From Clostridiales bacterium UBA4821 (lineage in GTDB: Bacteria; Bacillota; Clostridia; Acetivibrionales; UBA4821): a DNA stretch of 64,000 nt. This document shows, in pieces, positions 25,736 to 35,604 of the stretch (its first letter is position 1; the number at the start of each line of letters is the position of its first letter). The notes under the pieces are model-generated. The model did not search any database and was not told the origin of the DNA. It was given only the letters and a program-made list of their open reading frames with translations. Location of the stretch: the NCBI GenBank assembly GCA_002402315.1, contig DHFP01000251.1, forward strand, positions 32,937 to 96,936, read 5' to 3'. Position numbers and translations under genes: made by a program.

Positions 25736-26974
25736 ATGAATTCTGCTGAAAGAACGGCATTGCAAAGCGAAATTAGACAGGCAGCCAGAGACAATATTGA
25801 CCTTAGGAGGGAGTTAACCGATGAAGAGATTCAGGACTTGATAACCAGAATTGTTTTTGACAGATCCAAGCAGCATTACATGAGTGTTACTGAGAAACAA
25901 GAGATAATAAATACTGTGTTCAATTCTATCCGGAGACTGGACATACTCCAGCCGCTAATCGAGGATAAAGCCATTACAGAGGTAATGGTAAATGGTCCGG
26001 ATGACATCTTTATAGAGAAAGATGGCAAGGTGGGAAAGCTGGAAATAAGATTTGACTCCCAGGAAAAACTTGAGGATGTTATTCAGACCATAGTATCAAG
26101 GGTAAACAGAATAGTAAACGAGTCTTCTCCAATAGTGGATGCCCGTCTTAAGGATGGTTCAAGGGTTAGTGTAGTTTTACCTCCAATTGCATTAAACGGT
26201 CCTATACTAACCATAAGAAAGTTCCCGGAAAAACCAATGAGCATAAAACAGTTGGTTAAGATGGGATCAATAACTGATCAGGCTGCAGAAGTTTTGCAGA
26301 GAATGGTCATTTCAAAGTACAATATTTTCATTTGCGGGGGAACAGGTTCAGGTAAGACTACTTTCTTAAATGCACTTTCCAATTTTATTCCTGAAGATGA
26401 AAGAATTATAACCATAGAAGACTCAGCAGAATTGCAGATATCAAGCGTTGATAATATTGTCAAGATGGAAACAAGGAATGCAAATACAGAGGGCAAGGGC
26501 GAGGTAACAATTAGAGACCTCATAAAAACTTCGCTTAGAATGAGGCCGGAAAGAATAGTGGTTGGAGAAGTTAGGGGAGCTGAAGCCTTGGATATGCTGC
26601 AAGCCATGAATACAGGACATGACGGTTCCCTTTCTACCGGCCACGCAAATTCTACTAAAGACATGCTAAGCAGGCTGGAAACCATGGTCTTATGTGGAGC
26701 GTCTTTACCATTAGAGGCTATCAGACAGCAAATAGCTTCGGCCATTGATATAGTTATACACCTTTCAAGAATCAGGGATAAATCAAGAAGAACAATGGAG
26801 ATAGTAGAGGTGCCCGGTTATAAGGACGGGGAGATACAACTGAATCCGTTGTTTGTATTTGAAGAAGAGGGTGAAACTGAAGATAAAAAGGTTATTGGTA
26901 CACTTAAGCGTACAGAAAATAAAATGCATAATTTATTAAAATTTAAAATGGCCGGTATTTCTGTGGAAGTGTGA
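25736..26974 (+). CDS. tadA: Tad pilus assembly ATPase TadA/CpaF
   Basis: 412 residues, a type II/IV secretion ATPase of the CpaF subfamily. The N-terminal domain (1-120) is followed by the nucleotide-binding core with Walker A GGTGSGKTTF (201-210, K207), an Asp-box IEDSAELQ, the Walker B region RPERIVVGEVRGAEALDML, and the His-box TGHDGSLSTGHANS. The hexamer powers pilin polymerisation, and in Tad systems one ATPase can also drive retraction. The order tadZ-tadA-tadB-tadC is the standard one. Confidence 0.94.
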   Translation: MNSAERTALQSEIRQAARDNIDLRRELTDEEIQDLITRIVFDRSKQHYMSVTEKQEIINTVFNSIRRLDILQPLIEDKAITEVMVNGPDDIFIEKDGKVGKLEIRFDSQEKLEDVIQTIVSRVNRIVNESSPIVDARLKDGSRVSVVLPPIALNGPILTIRKFPEKPMSIKQLVKMGSITDQAAEVLQRMVISKYNIFICGGTGSGKTTFLNALSNFIPEDERIITIEDSAELQISSVDNIVKMETRNANTEGKGEVTIRDLIKTSLRMRPERIVVGEVRGAEALDMLQAMNTGHDGSLSTGHANSTKDMLSRLETMVLCGASLPLEAIRQQIASAIDIVIHLSRIRDKSRRTMEIVEVPGYKDGEIQLNPLFVFEEEGETEDKKVIGTLKRTENKMHNLLKFKMAGISVEV

Positions 26975-26983
26975 GGTGAAGTG

Positions 26984-27733
26984 ATGTCTAAAATTGATTA
27001 TAACACTTATATAATGACTCAAAAGGAGAAGACACTATATATAATAATTGCAGCTATAGCAATTTTTATTGTAGGATATGTCTTCTACCAAAGCTTCGTC
27101 TTTTCAGCATTACTCACTCCAGCTGCATTATTTTACCCCAAAATTAAAACTAAAGATATCATAAAAAAGAGGAAAGAAGAGCTTAACCTTCAATTCAAGG
27201 AAGCTTTATATTCGCTTTCATCATCTCTCACAGCAGGTAAATCAATAGAAATGGCTTTCAAGGATGCATTGAAGGATATTGTAATTCTTTATCCCGACCC
27301 CGATACTTTTATAATTAAAGAATTCCAATACATAATAAGAAAGCTGGAAATGAATGAAACAGTAGAGTCAGCGCTGGAGGACCTTGCTAACAGATCTCAT
27401 GCTGAAGATATACGGAACTTTGTTGATGTGTTTAAAACATGCAAGAGAACCGGAGGCAACCTGGTACAGGTTATGAAAAATACATCCGACATAATAAACG
27501 ATAAAATTGTAATAAAGCAGGAAATATCTACATTACTTTCTCAACGTAAGTTTGAACAAAAAGTTCTTAATCTTGTACCCATAGGCATGATATTTCTATT
27601 GTCAACCAGTTCGGCTGATTTCATGAAACCTATATTCACGCAAGTTTCGGGCAGGGTTGTAATGACTATTGCTATTGTTTTGCTGGTTACAGCTTACTTT
27701 ATCTCAAAAAAAATTATGGATATTGAGGTGTGA
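26984..27733 (+). CDS. tadB: Tad inner-membrane platform protein TadB
   Basis: 249 residues, a GspF/T2SSF-family protein. Two membrane helices near the N-terminus (about 18-48), a cytoplasmic helical domain with the family pattern (EALYSLSSSLTAGKSIEMAF, about 72-92) and two C-terminal helices (LVPIGMIFLLS and VVMTIAIVLLVTAYF) are visible. With TadC it forms the membrane platform turned by TadA. GTG-ATG are adjacent at the start; the ATG at 26984 fits the AGGTG site better. Confidence 0.88.
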   Translation: MSKIDYNTYIMTQKEKTLYIIIAAIAIFIVGYVFYQSFVFSALLTPAALFYPKIKTKDIIKKRKEELNLQFKEALYSLSSSLTAGKSIEMAFKDALKDIVILYPDPDTFIIKEFQYIIRKLEMNETVESALEDLANRSHAEDIRNFVDVFKTCKRTGGNLVQVMKNTSDIINDKIVIKQEISTLLSQRKFEQKVLNLVPIGMIFLLSTSSADFMKPIFTQVSGRVVMTIAIVLLVTAYFISKKIMDIEV

Positions 27734-27737
27734 TTAC

Positions 27738-28616
27738 GTGTTAGCGGTTTTCATTATTGTACTTATATTGCTGGGAATTCTATTCATACTTTCAAAGAAT
27801 AAATATGACAGGTTCTTAGCTCTCATAGATAAGAAGGCTTATTCCTTAAAAGATTTCATGCCTATGTCCCTTTATATTCTGGATAGTGTGAAGTACAAAT
27901 TCAACACTAAATATGACCATGGATTACAACTTAAATTAGGAGAATTATATGAGCATAAAAATTCGAGGTATTTCCTCCAGATTCACTGGGCTAATAAGAT
28001 TGCCCTGATGCTGCTTATGATACTGGTCATTGCATTTCTCGGCACGGCTATGGGAAATCCGGACACTTCTTTTGTATTCTTTAGCGTAATTGCATTAGCG
28101 GGAGCTTTTTATCTGACAGATAAGGAAGTAGAGGATAAACTCAAAAAAAGGCATCTCTTAATGCAAATTGATTTTCCTGATTTCCTCAATAAGCTGATCT
28201 TGTTGGTGAACGCGGGAATGACCGTACCCAAGGCAATGGAGAAGATAGTATTGGAGAGACATATTGAAGACAAAGAAAAGGATAGGCCTTTATACTATGA
28301 GCTTTATACTGCTTTGATGGAAATTCAGGCGGGAAAACCGGATACCAAAGCATATGAAGACTTTGCCAAGAGGTGTAAGATACCAGAGATAACAAAATTT
28401 ACGTCGGTAATCATTCAAAATATAAGAAAAGGAAATGCGGAATTGGTTTCCATACTAAGACTTCAAGCTGTTGAATGCTGGGAAATACGTAAAAATGTTG
28501 CCAAGAGATTAGGGGAAGAGGCTTCTACCAAGCTGCTTTTTCCTATGATGATAATGTTTGCTGCTATTTTGCTTATTGTTGTTACGCCGTCTGTGATGCA
28601 GCTTCAAGGGTTTTAA
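27738..28616 (+). CDS. tadC: Tad inner-membrane platform protein TadC
   Basis: 292 residues from a GTG four bases after tadB, just beyond GAGGTG. The N-terminal membrane helix (VLAVFIIVLILLGILFIL), a paired hydrophobic region (about 90-130), the T2SSF core with LLVNAGMTVPKAMEKI (about 155-170), and a final helix (LLFPMMIMFAAILLIVVTPSVMQL) follow the TadC plan. It partners with TadB. Confidence 0.88.
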   Translation: MLAVFIIVLILLGILFILSKNKYDRFLALIDKKAYSLKDFMPMSLYILDSVKYKFNTKYDHGLQLKLGELYEHKNSRYFLQIHWANKIALMLLMILVIAFLGTAMGNPDTSFVFFSVIALAGAFYLTDKEVEDKLKKRHLLMQIDFPDFLNKLILLVNAGMTVPKAMEKIVLERHIEDKEKDRPLYYELYTALMEIQAGKPDTKAYEDFAKRCKIPEITKFTSVIIQNIRKGNAELVSILRLQAVECWEIRKNVAKRLGEEASTKLLFPMMIMFAAILLIVVTPSVMQLQGF

Positions 28617-28645
28617 AAAACACATTTGAAAGGGGGTGGACAAGT

Positions 28646-28855
28646 ATGACGAAGTTAATAAAAGATTTTATAAAAGAAGAAGACGGGTTGGGGACTGTAG
28701 AAATTGTACTGATTATTGCTATATTAGTAGGTCTTGCTTTACTTTTTAAGAAGCAAATTGTAGGATTTGTAGCGAAAATATTGGGTGGATTTGTTGGCGC
28801 TGAAGTGAACTCAAACAGCATTGAGAATACGCCTGTAAATGGTGGTGTCCAGTGA
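28646..28855 (+). CDS. Flp-type IVb prepilin
   Basis: 69 residues: a short basic leader ending EEDG, then LGTVEIVLIIAILVGLALLFKK. This is the class III prepilin pattern, with Gly before the cut and Glu at mature position +5, followed by one hydrophobic helix and a short polar tail. It is cut by an A24-family prepilin peptidase, and two are encoded downstream. It is likely the major pilin subunit: it has an AAAGGGGG ribosome site and is followed by a hairpin that could favour its separate, higher expression. Confidence 0.88.
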   Translation: MTKLIKDFIKEEDGLGTVEIVLIIAILVGLALLFKKQIVGFVAKILGGFVGAEVNSNSIENTPVNGGVQ

Positions 28856-28863
28856 TATTTGTT

Positions 28864-28892
28864 GGAAGCATATGCACAAGCTATATGCTTCC
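28864..28892 (+). terminator. hairpin between pilin and downstream Tad genes
   Basis: GGAAGCATAT/ATATGCTTCC, a perfect 10-bp stem with a 9-nt loop and no T run. It is more likely a processing or stability element protecting pilin mRNA than a full terminator. Confidence 0.6.
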
Positions 28893-28914
28893 CTCCCTAA
28901 GGAGGTGGGATTTA

Positions 28915-29577
28915 TTGAAAACAAATAAAGGAAGTATTGTGGTAGAAGCTTCATTAGTATTTCCTGTTGTTTTTCTAGCCATTATAGCAGTTATGTATAT
29001 GTGTATGCTGTTATACCAGAAGGTATATATTCAGTCTATTGCAGACCTGGGGGTCGAGAGAGGAGCTGCAACGTGGAGTAACCCTGCAAAAGATACAGCA
29101 TTAGGCAGTTTAACTCAAGAAGACTTGAAGTCGGGTGGACTATATTGGAGGCTGTTCGACCTTGAAAGGGACAAAAGGAGAAGTAATTTAAAAAATTACA
29201 TTGAAAAGAGATTAGGTGCATTTAACATATTGGAATCTATCATGGACCCTGGCCAAAGGGTTAGTGTTGAGATAGTTGATTACATTATTTATAAAAAGCT
29301 GGTAGTTTCAGTCAATGAGAGGTATAAGATTCCCGTTGGGAAAACTTTAAGGATGTTTGGTCTGGATGAAAATTATGCTGTATCAGTCAGGTCGGAGGCA
29401 GTTTTGAATGAACCTGTAGAGTTTATTAGAAATACCGACTTTATACTGGATGTGGAAAAGGAATTTGAGAAGACTTATAAAGAATATGGAGAACTAATTT
29501 CAAAAATCCGTTCAAGTATGGATGACATACAAGCCAGGATTGCAAAGTTTTTTGAGGAGAAAGAGGGGAGTCAATGA
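28915..29577 (+). CDS. TadE-like minor pseudopilin
   Basis: 220 residues from the TTG at 28915, fixed by AAGGAGGTGGGA; a longer in-frame reading would overlap the hairpin. A class-III-like N-terminus (KGSIVVEASLVFPVVFLAIIAVMYMCMLL) with Gly-Ser and Glu five to six residues on is typical of TadE. The rest is soluble and probably outside the membrane. It overlaps the next start codon (ATGA). Confidence 0.8.
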   Translation: MKTNKGSIVVEASLVFPVVFLAIIAVMYMCMLLYQKVYIQSIADLGVERGAATWSNPAKDTALGSLTQEDLKSGGLYWRLFDLERDKRRSNLKNYIEKRLGAFNILESIMDPGQRVSVEIVDYIIYKKLVVSVNERYKIPVGKTLRMFGLDENYAVSVRSEAVLNEPVEFIRNTDFILDVEKEFEKTYKEYGELISKIRSSMDDIQARIAKFFEEKEGSQ

Positions 29578-31997
29578 GGCAGGATAATCAACGCGGTGCA
29601 ATAACTGTTTTCTTAAGTATTATTATACTGGTAATCATAATTTTTGCCGGTGTATTGGTTGATGGAGCCAGAATAAGAACCGGGGAAACACAGGTCAAAA
29701 GAGCTGTTGAAAGTGCTGTAAAGTCAACCCTTGCCGGCTATGACAACCCATTAAAACAGCGCTATGGCATATTTGCCCTGCATGAAAATAGTCCGGAGAA
29801 GTTGGAAAACACTATAAAGGAGTATATAAACTTAAATCTGACAAGTGACCTGGGTAAAAATAAAACAGATATGTTTGATGAGACTTACGATTATTTAAAA
29901 GGTCTTATTACTAATGACGGACAATTCAAAGAAGCCAGATTTCTAAACCTTTATGACTACAAAATTGAAGAGGTCAAGGTCACACCTATATTCAACCTTA
30001 CCGAAAATCAGGTTGCGAGAAATCAGATTGTTGAATTTATGAAGTATAGAGCACCCAAACAAGTCTTGGAAGGTTTCTGGGATAAAGTGCAGGCAATGGG
30101 AGACACGGGAAAGGTAGCTGAGATTTCAGAACTCAAGATGCAAATCGACAAACTATATATAGATATTATTAAAGACCAGGAGACACTAAAAAAAACAGTT
30201 GATGAAATAAATACTTTCAGTTATAGCACATTGGATAGCTATTTTAAGCCTTATCTAACTGCAGTTAATACTGTCAGAAGGTGCAAGAAAGCAATAGAAG
30301 AGATAAATGAAGCAATTGAAGCAGCAAGTAAAAAGGATCCTCCTGATGAAGACTCATTAGAATCGCTTTATGAAACCAAGAGCAGGTTGGAAGAAAAAGA
30401 GGCAAAAGCGTCTAAGGAGAGAGACCAATATTATAACCTTCTAAAACCATACCTGGAAAAATACAGGATACTTAACTTGGAAGCGGTGCCTGTAGTAATT
30501 CGTTTGAAATATAGTGTCATAGAAATAAAACAGAAAATCATTATGCTGAAGGAATATACAAAGAACCAGGTCAATGCGTCTTCAAGCAGTTATCTTAAAG
30601 ACTTGTCACAAGACATTTTAAGGGGTGCGACCGATGATAGCAAGTCTCACAGCATTGAAGCCATAGAAAAGAACTTACCTGATGAAGCTGACGTAAATAA
30701 AGCAGTTACTGATCTTGAATTTAATAAAAGAATAACATCGTACGTTGCCGGGGAGGTCAAATCCTTTCACGATATGTACGCAGACTCAATACGACATGGT
30801 GATCCGGAGGCGGATGTAAGTCCATTTATCCTGCGAAAGGTGGAACAATTAAAGGAATATAAGAACAAAGTATACATAGGCAGGCTTATTCAAGAAAAGT
30901 GGACTGGAGGCAGTGCGGTTGGACAAGATTCCAGAGATGACGCAGCGAAAGAGGCAAAAGACATCTTGGAACAGAAGGAGGATGAGAAAGAAAGCCTGCT
31001 GAAGCTGCATAAAAAAGAACTGCCTTCATATAAGACAGATAACACATATCCTAATAAGGAAATCAGCAAAGACTTCTCTAAAGAAGATGAGGACTTCAGG
31101 AAAAGGTATGAGACATTCAGCAGTGGAGGTAAAGCCGGAAATAAAGAACAACCGGGAGATACAAGCGAGGATATGCTGAATAACCTGAATAATGAAATAG
31201 ACCTCGATAATAACAACTTTTTCACTAAAGCGTTTGATACTGTTAAGAAGATGGGAAATGCCGTTAAGGATTTTGCCTATAACGGTATGCTGAGTTGTAG
31301 GGACGAACTTTACGTAAATGAGTATATAATAGGCACGTTTAATAATGCTGTACCGGAACTGAAGGATAAGACCAGTACTGCAAACGATTTGAGAGGCAGC
31401 CCAAAGGATAAGACAATTAAGTATGAGGTTGAATATATTTTGTGCGGAAGCACCTCGGAAAATTTCAATCTGAACTTTGTAAAAGGCCAGATACTGCTTA
31501 TAAGGTTTGCAGTTGATACTATTAATATTTATAGAGACCCTGCCAAGGTTAGAACGGCACTTGCAATGGCTACTGCCATAAGCGGCTCGTGGTCGTTTGG
31601 ACTGGCGGTGCCAATTGTTCATAATCTGATAATATGCGGTTGGGGAATGAAAGATGCTGTAACCGATCTGAATAAATTGATGACGGGTGAGCATGTTCCT
31701 CTATTTAAGAAGTATAACCCGGTTAATACTGCTAAAAATGAAATAACCTTTTCCTATCATGATTACCTTAGAATTTTTTTGCTGATAGAACCGAAGGAAC
31801 AAAAAATGAACAGAATTGAAGACCTGATTCAGGTTAAGACTGGAAAAAAACTTTCAGGTGTTAATACATACCTGAGAATAGAAGCTATTGTGTCCATGAG
31901 ATATTTGTTTATGACTCAGGCATTTATGCCTGGTGAATATAAAACACCCGACGGTGCGAGGCATAAATTTAAGGTTATCATGTACCAGGGATATTAG
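29574..31997 (+). CDS. large TadG-like pseudopilin (DUF5702 type)
   Basis: 807 residues. The N-terminus RGAITVFLSIIILVIIIFAGVLVDGARI is the single membrane anchor with the TadG-type pattern. The remaining 770 residues are extracytoplasmic and strongly helical, with charged coiled coil (about 190-310 and 460-560) and a hydrophobic Ala/Gly stretch near 655-690 (ALAMATAISGSWSFGLAVPIVHNL) that may contact the membrane. Clostridial Tad loci often carry such a protein in place of TadG, probably to anchor the pilus. It is translationally coupled to the genes on both sides. Confidence 0.7.
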   Translation: MRQDNQRGAITVFLSIIILVIIIFAGVLVDGARIRTGETQVKRAVESAVKSTLAGYDNPLKQRYGIFALHENSPEKLENTIKEYINLNLTSDLGKNKTDMFDETYDYLKGLITNDGQFKEARFLNLYDYKIEEVKVTPIFNLTENQVARNQIVEFMKYRAPKQVLEGFWDKVQAMGDTGKVAEISELKMQIDKLYIDIIKDQETLKKTVDEINTFSYSTLDSYFKPYLTAVNTVRRCKKAIEEINEAIEAASKKDPPDEDSLESLYETKSRLEEKEAKASKERDQYYNLLKPYLEKYRILNLEAVPVVIRLKYSVIEIKQKIIMLKEYTKNQVNASSSSYLKDLSQDILRGATDDSKSHSIEAIEKNLPDEADVNKAVTDLEFNKRITSYVAGEVKSFHDMYADSIRHGDPEADVSPFILRKVEQLKEYKNKVYIGRLIQEKWTGGSAVGQDSRDDAAKEAKDILEQKEDEKESLLKLHKKELPSYKTDNTYPNKEISKDFSKEDEDFRKRYETFSSGGKAGNKEQPGDTSEDMLNNLNNEIDLDNNNFFTKAFDTVKKMGNAVKDFAYNGMLSCRDELYVNEYIIGTFNNAVPELKDKTSTANDLRGSPKDKTIKYEVEYILCGSTSENFNLNFVKGQILLIRFAVDTINIYRDPAKVRTALAMATAISGSWSFGLAVPIVHNLIICGWGMKDAVTDLNKLMTGEHVPLFKKYNPVNTAKNEITFSYHDYLRIFLLIEPKEQKMNRIEDLIQVKTGKKLSGVNTYLRIEAIVSMRYLFMTQAFMPGEYKTPDGARHKFKVIMYQGY

Positions 31998-32005
31998 GGG
32001 TTATT

Positions 32006-33229
32006 ATGAGTAGATTTGAGAGTAGCAGGGGTTCGTTGACGGTTGAAGCTTCTATAGCATTACCTGTATTTATCTGTGTAATTATAAGCATAGCTTTCTT
32101 TATGAAAGTTTTTTATGTACATGAAATTATTCAACATGCAATTTCAGATACAGCAAGCGAAATATCTACGTACAGCTACATTTATTCAGTAAGCGGTATT
32201 CAGAAGCTGCATGATGAAACCGCCGATGGGCTTGAAAAAGAGAAAGAAGTAGCCCAGAGGCAGGTGAAGACTGTAGTTAATTCAGTTAATGCTTTCAGGG
32301 AGGTTAATGACGAAATAAATGACACTGCTGAAAGTGTAAAAACCGGAGACGTGGGTGAAACAATAGAAAACCTTGATGAGTTGTACCAATCAACCGAGGA
32401 ATTGGAAAATAGGTATAAAGACCTTGAAACGGTTGTCAAGGAAATTGCAAATAATCCAAAGCAAGAGTTAAAAAGCCTTGCTAGTGCATTTGCCAGAACC
32501 GGATTTGAAGATATGAAAGCAGAATTGATATTAAAGCCAATGACTAAAGCATTTATGGTCAAACACCTTAAAGGCGGAAATGTTAATGATGCAGACAAGA
32601 GATTGATAAGCCTGAATGTGGTTGGTGGGTTTGATGGGCTGGATTTTAGTCAATCCAGGCTGTTTGAAGATAAAAAGCATATAGATATAATTGTGAGGTA
32701 TAGGGTAAAACTTAACCTGCCTGTAAATGTGTTGCCCGAACTGAATCTGGTTCAGCGTGCAACTGTAAGAGCATGGCTGGATGGAGAGGGAGCGCCCGGG
32801 GGAGCAATTTCAAATAAAGAAGATATATGGGCATTGAGTGATTGGGAAAGAGGAAGAAGGATTCAGGAGATGTACGGTAGGAATCTACCGGAAAATTTCG
32901 AGACATTAACCAAATTTGATAATGGAGCTGCTGCAGTAGTTACAAGCATCAATTTAAACAATAAAACCTACCAGGATAATAAACGTGCCGTAGCATACAG
33001 AGTGAACAGCGTTATTAACAGTTTCATAAATTTTAAGGAAGACCGGAAGAAAGTTGTAGAGAATGGGAAAACGGTTGAATACTATGTAAACGTAAACCAG
33101 ATTAAAGAGAAGCGGATAATAGTGGTTATTCCAAAAGGGTCACAGACCAAAGAATTTGAACAGGTGTTAAAAGAGTGCCGGGAAAATGCACAGGTGAACG
33201 GCATAAATCTGGTGTTTGAAGAACTATGA
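32006..33229 (+). CDS. second TadE-like pseudopilin, extended
   Basis: 407 residues. The N-terminal anchor SRGSLTVEASIALPVFICVIISIAFFMKV has the Gly-Ser-x-x-x-Glu pseudopilin pattern. A helical segment with coiled-coil potential (about 65-150) and a mixed C-terminal domain follow. It is longer than a classical TadE (about 150-200) and could replace TadF. It sits 8 bases after the TadG-like gene in the same operon. Confidence 0.75.
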   Translation: MSRFESSRGSLTVEASIALPVFICVIISIAFFMKVFYVHEIIQHAISDTASEISTYSYIYSVSGIQKLHDETADGLEKEKEVAQRQVKTVVNSVNAFREVNDEINDTAESVKTGDVGETIENLDELYQSTEELENRYKDLETVVKEIANNPKQELKSLASAFARTGFEDMKAELILKPMTKAFMVKHLKGGNVNDADKRLISLNVVGGFDGLDFSQSRLFEDKKHIDIIVRYRVKLNLPVNVLPELNLVQRATVRAWLDGEGAPGGAISNKEDIWALSDWERGRRIQEMYGRNLPENFETLTKFDNGAAAVVTSINLNNKTYQDNKRAVAYRVNSVINSFINFKEDRKKVVENGKTVEYYVNVNQIKEKRIIVVIPKGSQTKEFEQVLKECRENAQVNGINLVFEEL

Positions 33230-33242
33230 CAAGGAGCATGTT

Positions 33243-33863
33243 ATGAATTTTATTTTGATAATCATTATTGGTGTAATGCTTGCGGGTATAATCAACTTCT
33301 TTGCATATTCCGGGAAAAAGGAGCAATCTCTAATACAACGGTATCTTGATTCTCTTTATGGAGATAATAAATGTTTACTCACGCAAGCAGTGCTGATTAC
33401 AATATCCATATTACTTTACAGGTCTTATGGATTAAGTATTCAGTATGCAAGCTATATTTTATTAAGCGCCATACTGACTGCTGCAGCAATAGTTGATGTG
33501 CAAAAACAGGTCATTCCTGATATTTTAGTTATTATCAGTCTTGTGATAGGGACATTAATGATATTTCTTAATCCTGAATTATCATTATTAAGGTCTGTTC
33601 TTGGTGCACTGCTGGCAGGTGGAATTTTACTATTTATATCAGTTATTTCAAAAGGCAGTTTGGAAATTGGAGATGTCAAGTTATTTACCGGCGCAGGGCT
33701 ATTCCTGGGGATAGAAAATGGTTTATCGGCACTGCTGATTTCTGCAGTATTAAGCGGGTTGGCGGGACTGGTACTGATAGTAAAAAGTGTTTCTGACAGG
33801 AAGAAGACTATGCCTTTTGCACCGTTTATTTTGGCTGGAGTTCTAATTACCATATTAATGTAA
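33243..33863 (+). CDS. prepilin peptidase, A24 family (CpaA/TadV-like), first copy
   Basis: 206 residues starting at the ATG at 33243 after AAGGAG; an earlier in-frame ATG lies inside the previous gene. It is an integral membrane aspartyl protease with about six helices. The two catalytic Asp are in VDVQKQVIPD (start of the cytoplasmic loop) and LEIGDVKLF, the GxGD-type motif (here E-I-G-D). It lacks the N-methylase domain, as expected for Tad peptidases, and should cut the Flp prepilin and pseudopilins. Confidence 0.85.
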   Translation: MNFILIIIIGVMLAGIINFFAYSGKKEQSLIQRYLDSLYGDNKCLLTQAVLITISILLYRSYGLSIQYASYILLSAILTAAAIVDVQKQVIPDILVIISLVIGTLMIFLNPELSLLRSVLGALLAGGILLFISVISKGSLEIGDVKLFTGAGLFLGIENGLSALLISAVLSGLAGLVLIVKSVSDRKKTMPFAPFILAGVLITILM

Positions 33864-33875
33864 GGGGGACTTTAT

Positions 33876-35333
33876 ATGTTGGATTTGATTAAGGAGCGTT
33901 TTAACTTTAGCTATGAGACTGATGCAGCATCAAGTTACCTGGTGATAAGTCTGAGTCACAGTGAGAAAATAATTAACTACCAGGTTGAAATGATAGCGAA
34001 TAATTCTGCTGATTCAATACTTCCGCTTAGTGTCACGCAAAAGGATGACAGGATAAATCTACACTATAATATTACTTCAAAACAGTCCTTATCTCAGTTT
34101 CTAAAGAGGAAAAAACTGAAGAGAGACGAGTTTATAGAATTATTAAAAAATATCACAAGGACTTTCTTAGATAGTAAAAACTACTTTCTATCTGATAAAA
34201 ACTTTCTTCTGGCAGAAGAATATGTATATGTAAATCCTGTGACATTAGAAGCTTCATTGGCTTACTTACCTATATCATTAGAAATAGATTTCTTAATAGT
34301 ATTCAAGGATTTTATAACCAACTTGATAATCAATTCAGCTCATATTGATGAGAATTGTAGTGATAATTTTCTTCAAAGGATTTTAAATCACCTTAAAGCT
34401 AATACATTTAACGTAGGGAGCTTTGATAAGCTCTTAATAGAATTAAGAACAGGAACTGTACCGGAGGCACCTGAGAGGAGTGGTTTCGACCAGAAGCAGG
34501 TACAGACAATAAAAAATGCTTCGGAGGATTTGAAGATACGGATACCCCGGCAAGTAGGTCAAAAGCCTGGCAAGCAAGAAGAAGTACGGTATAAGTCAAA
34601 TATCATTCTGATTGCCGCATTATCTCAAATATTAATTGTTATAGCAATGGTTATACTGTATCAGACTGTCCTAGTAAAAGAAGGAACAGATTCTTCTTCC
34701 GTCTTTGGATTAATTCTAATAGCCGGTGCAATAGACTTTGTGATATTAAAGAACCTGCTTGATAAAAAAAATATGGAGGTTATTGAGGCAACAGCCATAC
34801 AAAAGAATAATAAGCTGCCATTAGATTTTGAAGATAATAGTCCAACACCTGAAGAGATAAGAATTTTTAGTACCGAAGCTCATAATCGGCAAACTAAGCA
34901 GGACAAGCTTCTGAATGTCAAAGATTCAAATTCAGAAAGTTTTAGCGAAACTGCATCAACATTTCAGAACACGGAGGTTATTTGTACCGGTAGGGAAGAT
35001 GAAACGGCTATTTTAGGCCGTTCTCAGGAAAGGCATCCATATCTAAAGAGTGTCAAAGATGGTGTTGTGGAGATAATATCCATTACCAAGCCCAGTTTTG
35101 TGATAGGAAGGCTAAAAGACCAGGTTGATTTTGTATCAAAGAACAATGCCGTAGGTAAGGTTCATGCCGAGATTATCATCCGGGATGGATTATTCTACAT
35201 CAAAGACTTGAATTCAAGGAACGGAACCTACATAAATGGTGAAAGGATAAACAGCAATACCGAGTACCGGATAAAGAACCAGGATAAAATCACGTTGGCT
35301 AACTGTGAATATATATTTTACGAGGAGGTATAG
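33876..35333 (+). CDS. FHA-domain membrane signalling protein
   Basis: 485 residues. The N-terminal 200 resemble the DUF6382-type domain found ahead of FHA domains in clostridia. Two membrane helices follow (about 245-265 and 272-290), then a variable linker and a C-terminal FHA domain (about 405-485: SFVIGR, KVHAEII, IKDLNSRNGTYING). FHA domains bind phosphothreonine, and a Ser/Thr kinase gene lies 271 bases downstream in the same operon, so this is its likely target or reader linked to pilus assembly. The partnership is inferred from proximity. Confidence 0.85.
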   Translation: MLDLIKERFNFSYETDAASSYLVISLSHSEKIINYQVEMIANNSADSILPLSVTQKDDRINLHYNITSKQSLSQFLKRKKLKRDEFIELLKNITRTFLDSKNYFLSDKNFLLAEEYVYVNPVTLEASLAYLPISLEIDFLIVFKDFITNLIINSAHIDENCSDNFLQRILNHLKANTFNVGSFDKLLIELRTGTVPEAPERSGFDQKQVQTIKNASEDLKIRIPRQVGQKPGKQEEVRYKSNIILIAALSQILIVIAMVILYQTVLVKEGTDSSSVFGLILIAGAIDFVILKNLLDKKNMEVIEATAIQKNNKLPLDFEDNSPTPEEIRIFSTEAHNRQTKQDKLLNVKDSNSESFSETASTFQNTEVICTGREDETAILGRSQERHPYLKSVKDGVVEIISITKPSFVIGRLKDQVDFVSKNNAVGKVHAEIIIRDGLFYIKDLNSRNGTYINGERINSNTEYRIKNQDKITLANCEYIFYEEV

Positions 35334-35335
35334 CA

Positions 35336-35578
35336 GTGGAGCTGGAACACATATTTTTGGCTATAGCAATCCTTACCCTGGCATGTAACATAGTGCTGGT
35401 GATCTTCCTGATTAGGAATAGCAGGTTAAGAAAAACTGAATGTAGAAACATCAGTACTCAGTCAAAACAATTTCCGCCTCGAGTAAATCAGCCTAATAAT
35501 AGGCGCAATGCCGTAAGTATGGGTAATCAAGGGATGGAAGAAGTCCCTCCTACAGAAATATTGAGTGGTCAGGATTAA
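35336..35578 (+). CDS. small single-pass membrane protein
   Basis: 80 residues with one N-terminal membrane helix (about 5-26) and a basic, Asn/Gln-rich cytoplasmic tail. The GTG start is set by GGAGGTATAGCA. No family is recognised. Its place between the FHA protein and the kinase suggests an accessory role in that signalling branch. Confidence 0.6.
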   Translation: MELEHIFLAIAILTLACNIVLVIFLIRNSRLRKTECRNISTQSKQFPPRVNQPNNRRNAVSMGNQGMEEVPPTEILSGQD

Positions 35579-35604
35579 ATAAATAGAGAGTAGTACGGAG
35601 GGAT

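Noticed and set aside
31026..31694. 222-codon minus-strand frame in the TadG-like gene
   Set aside because: Antisense shadow of a well-supported Tad gene.
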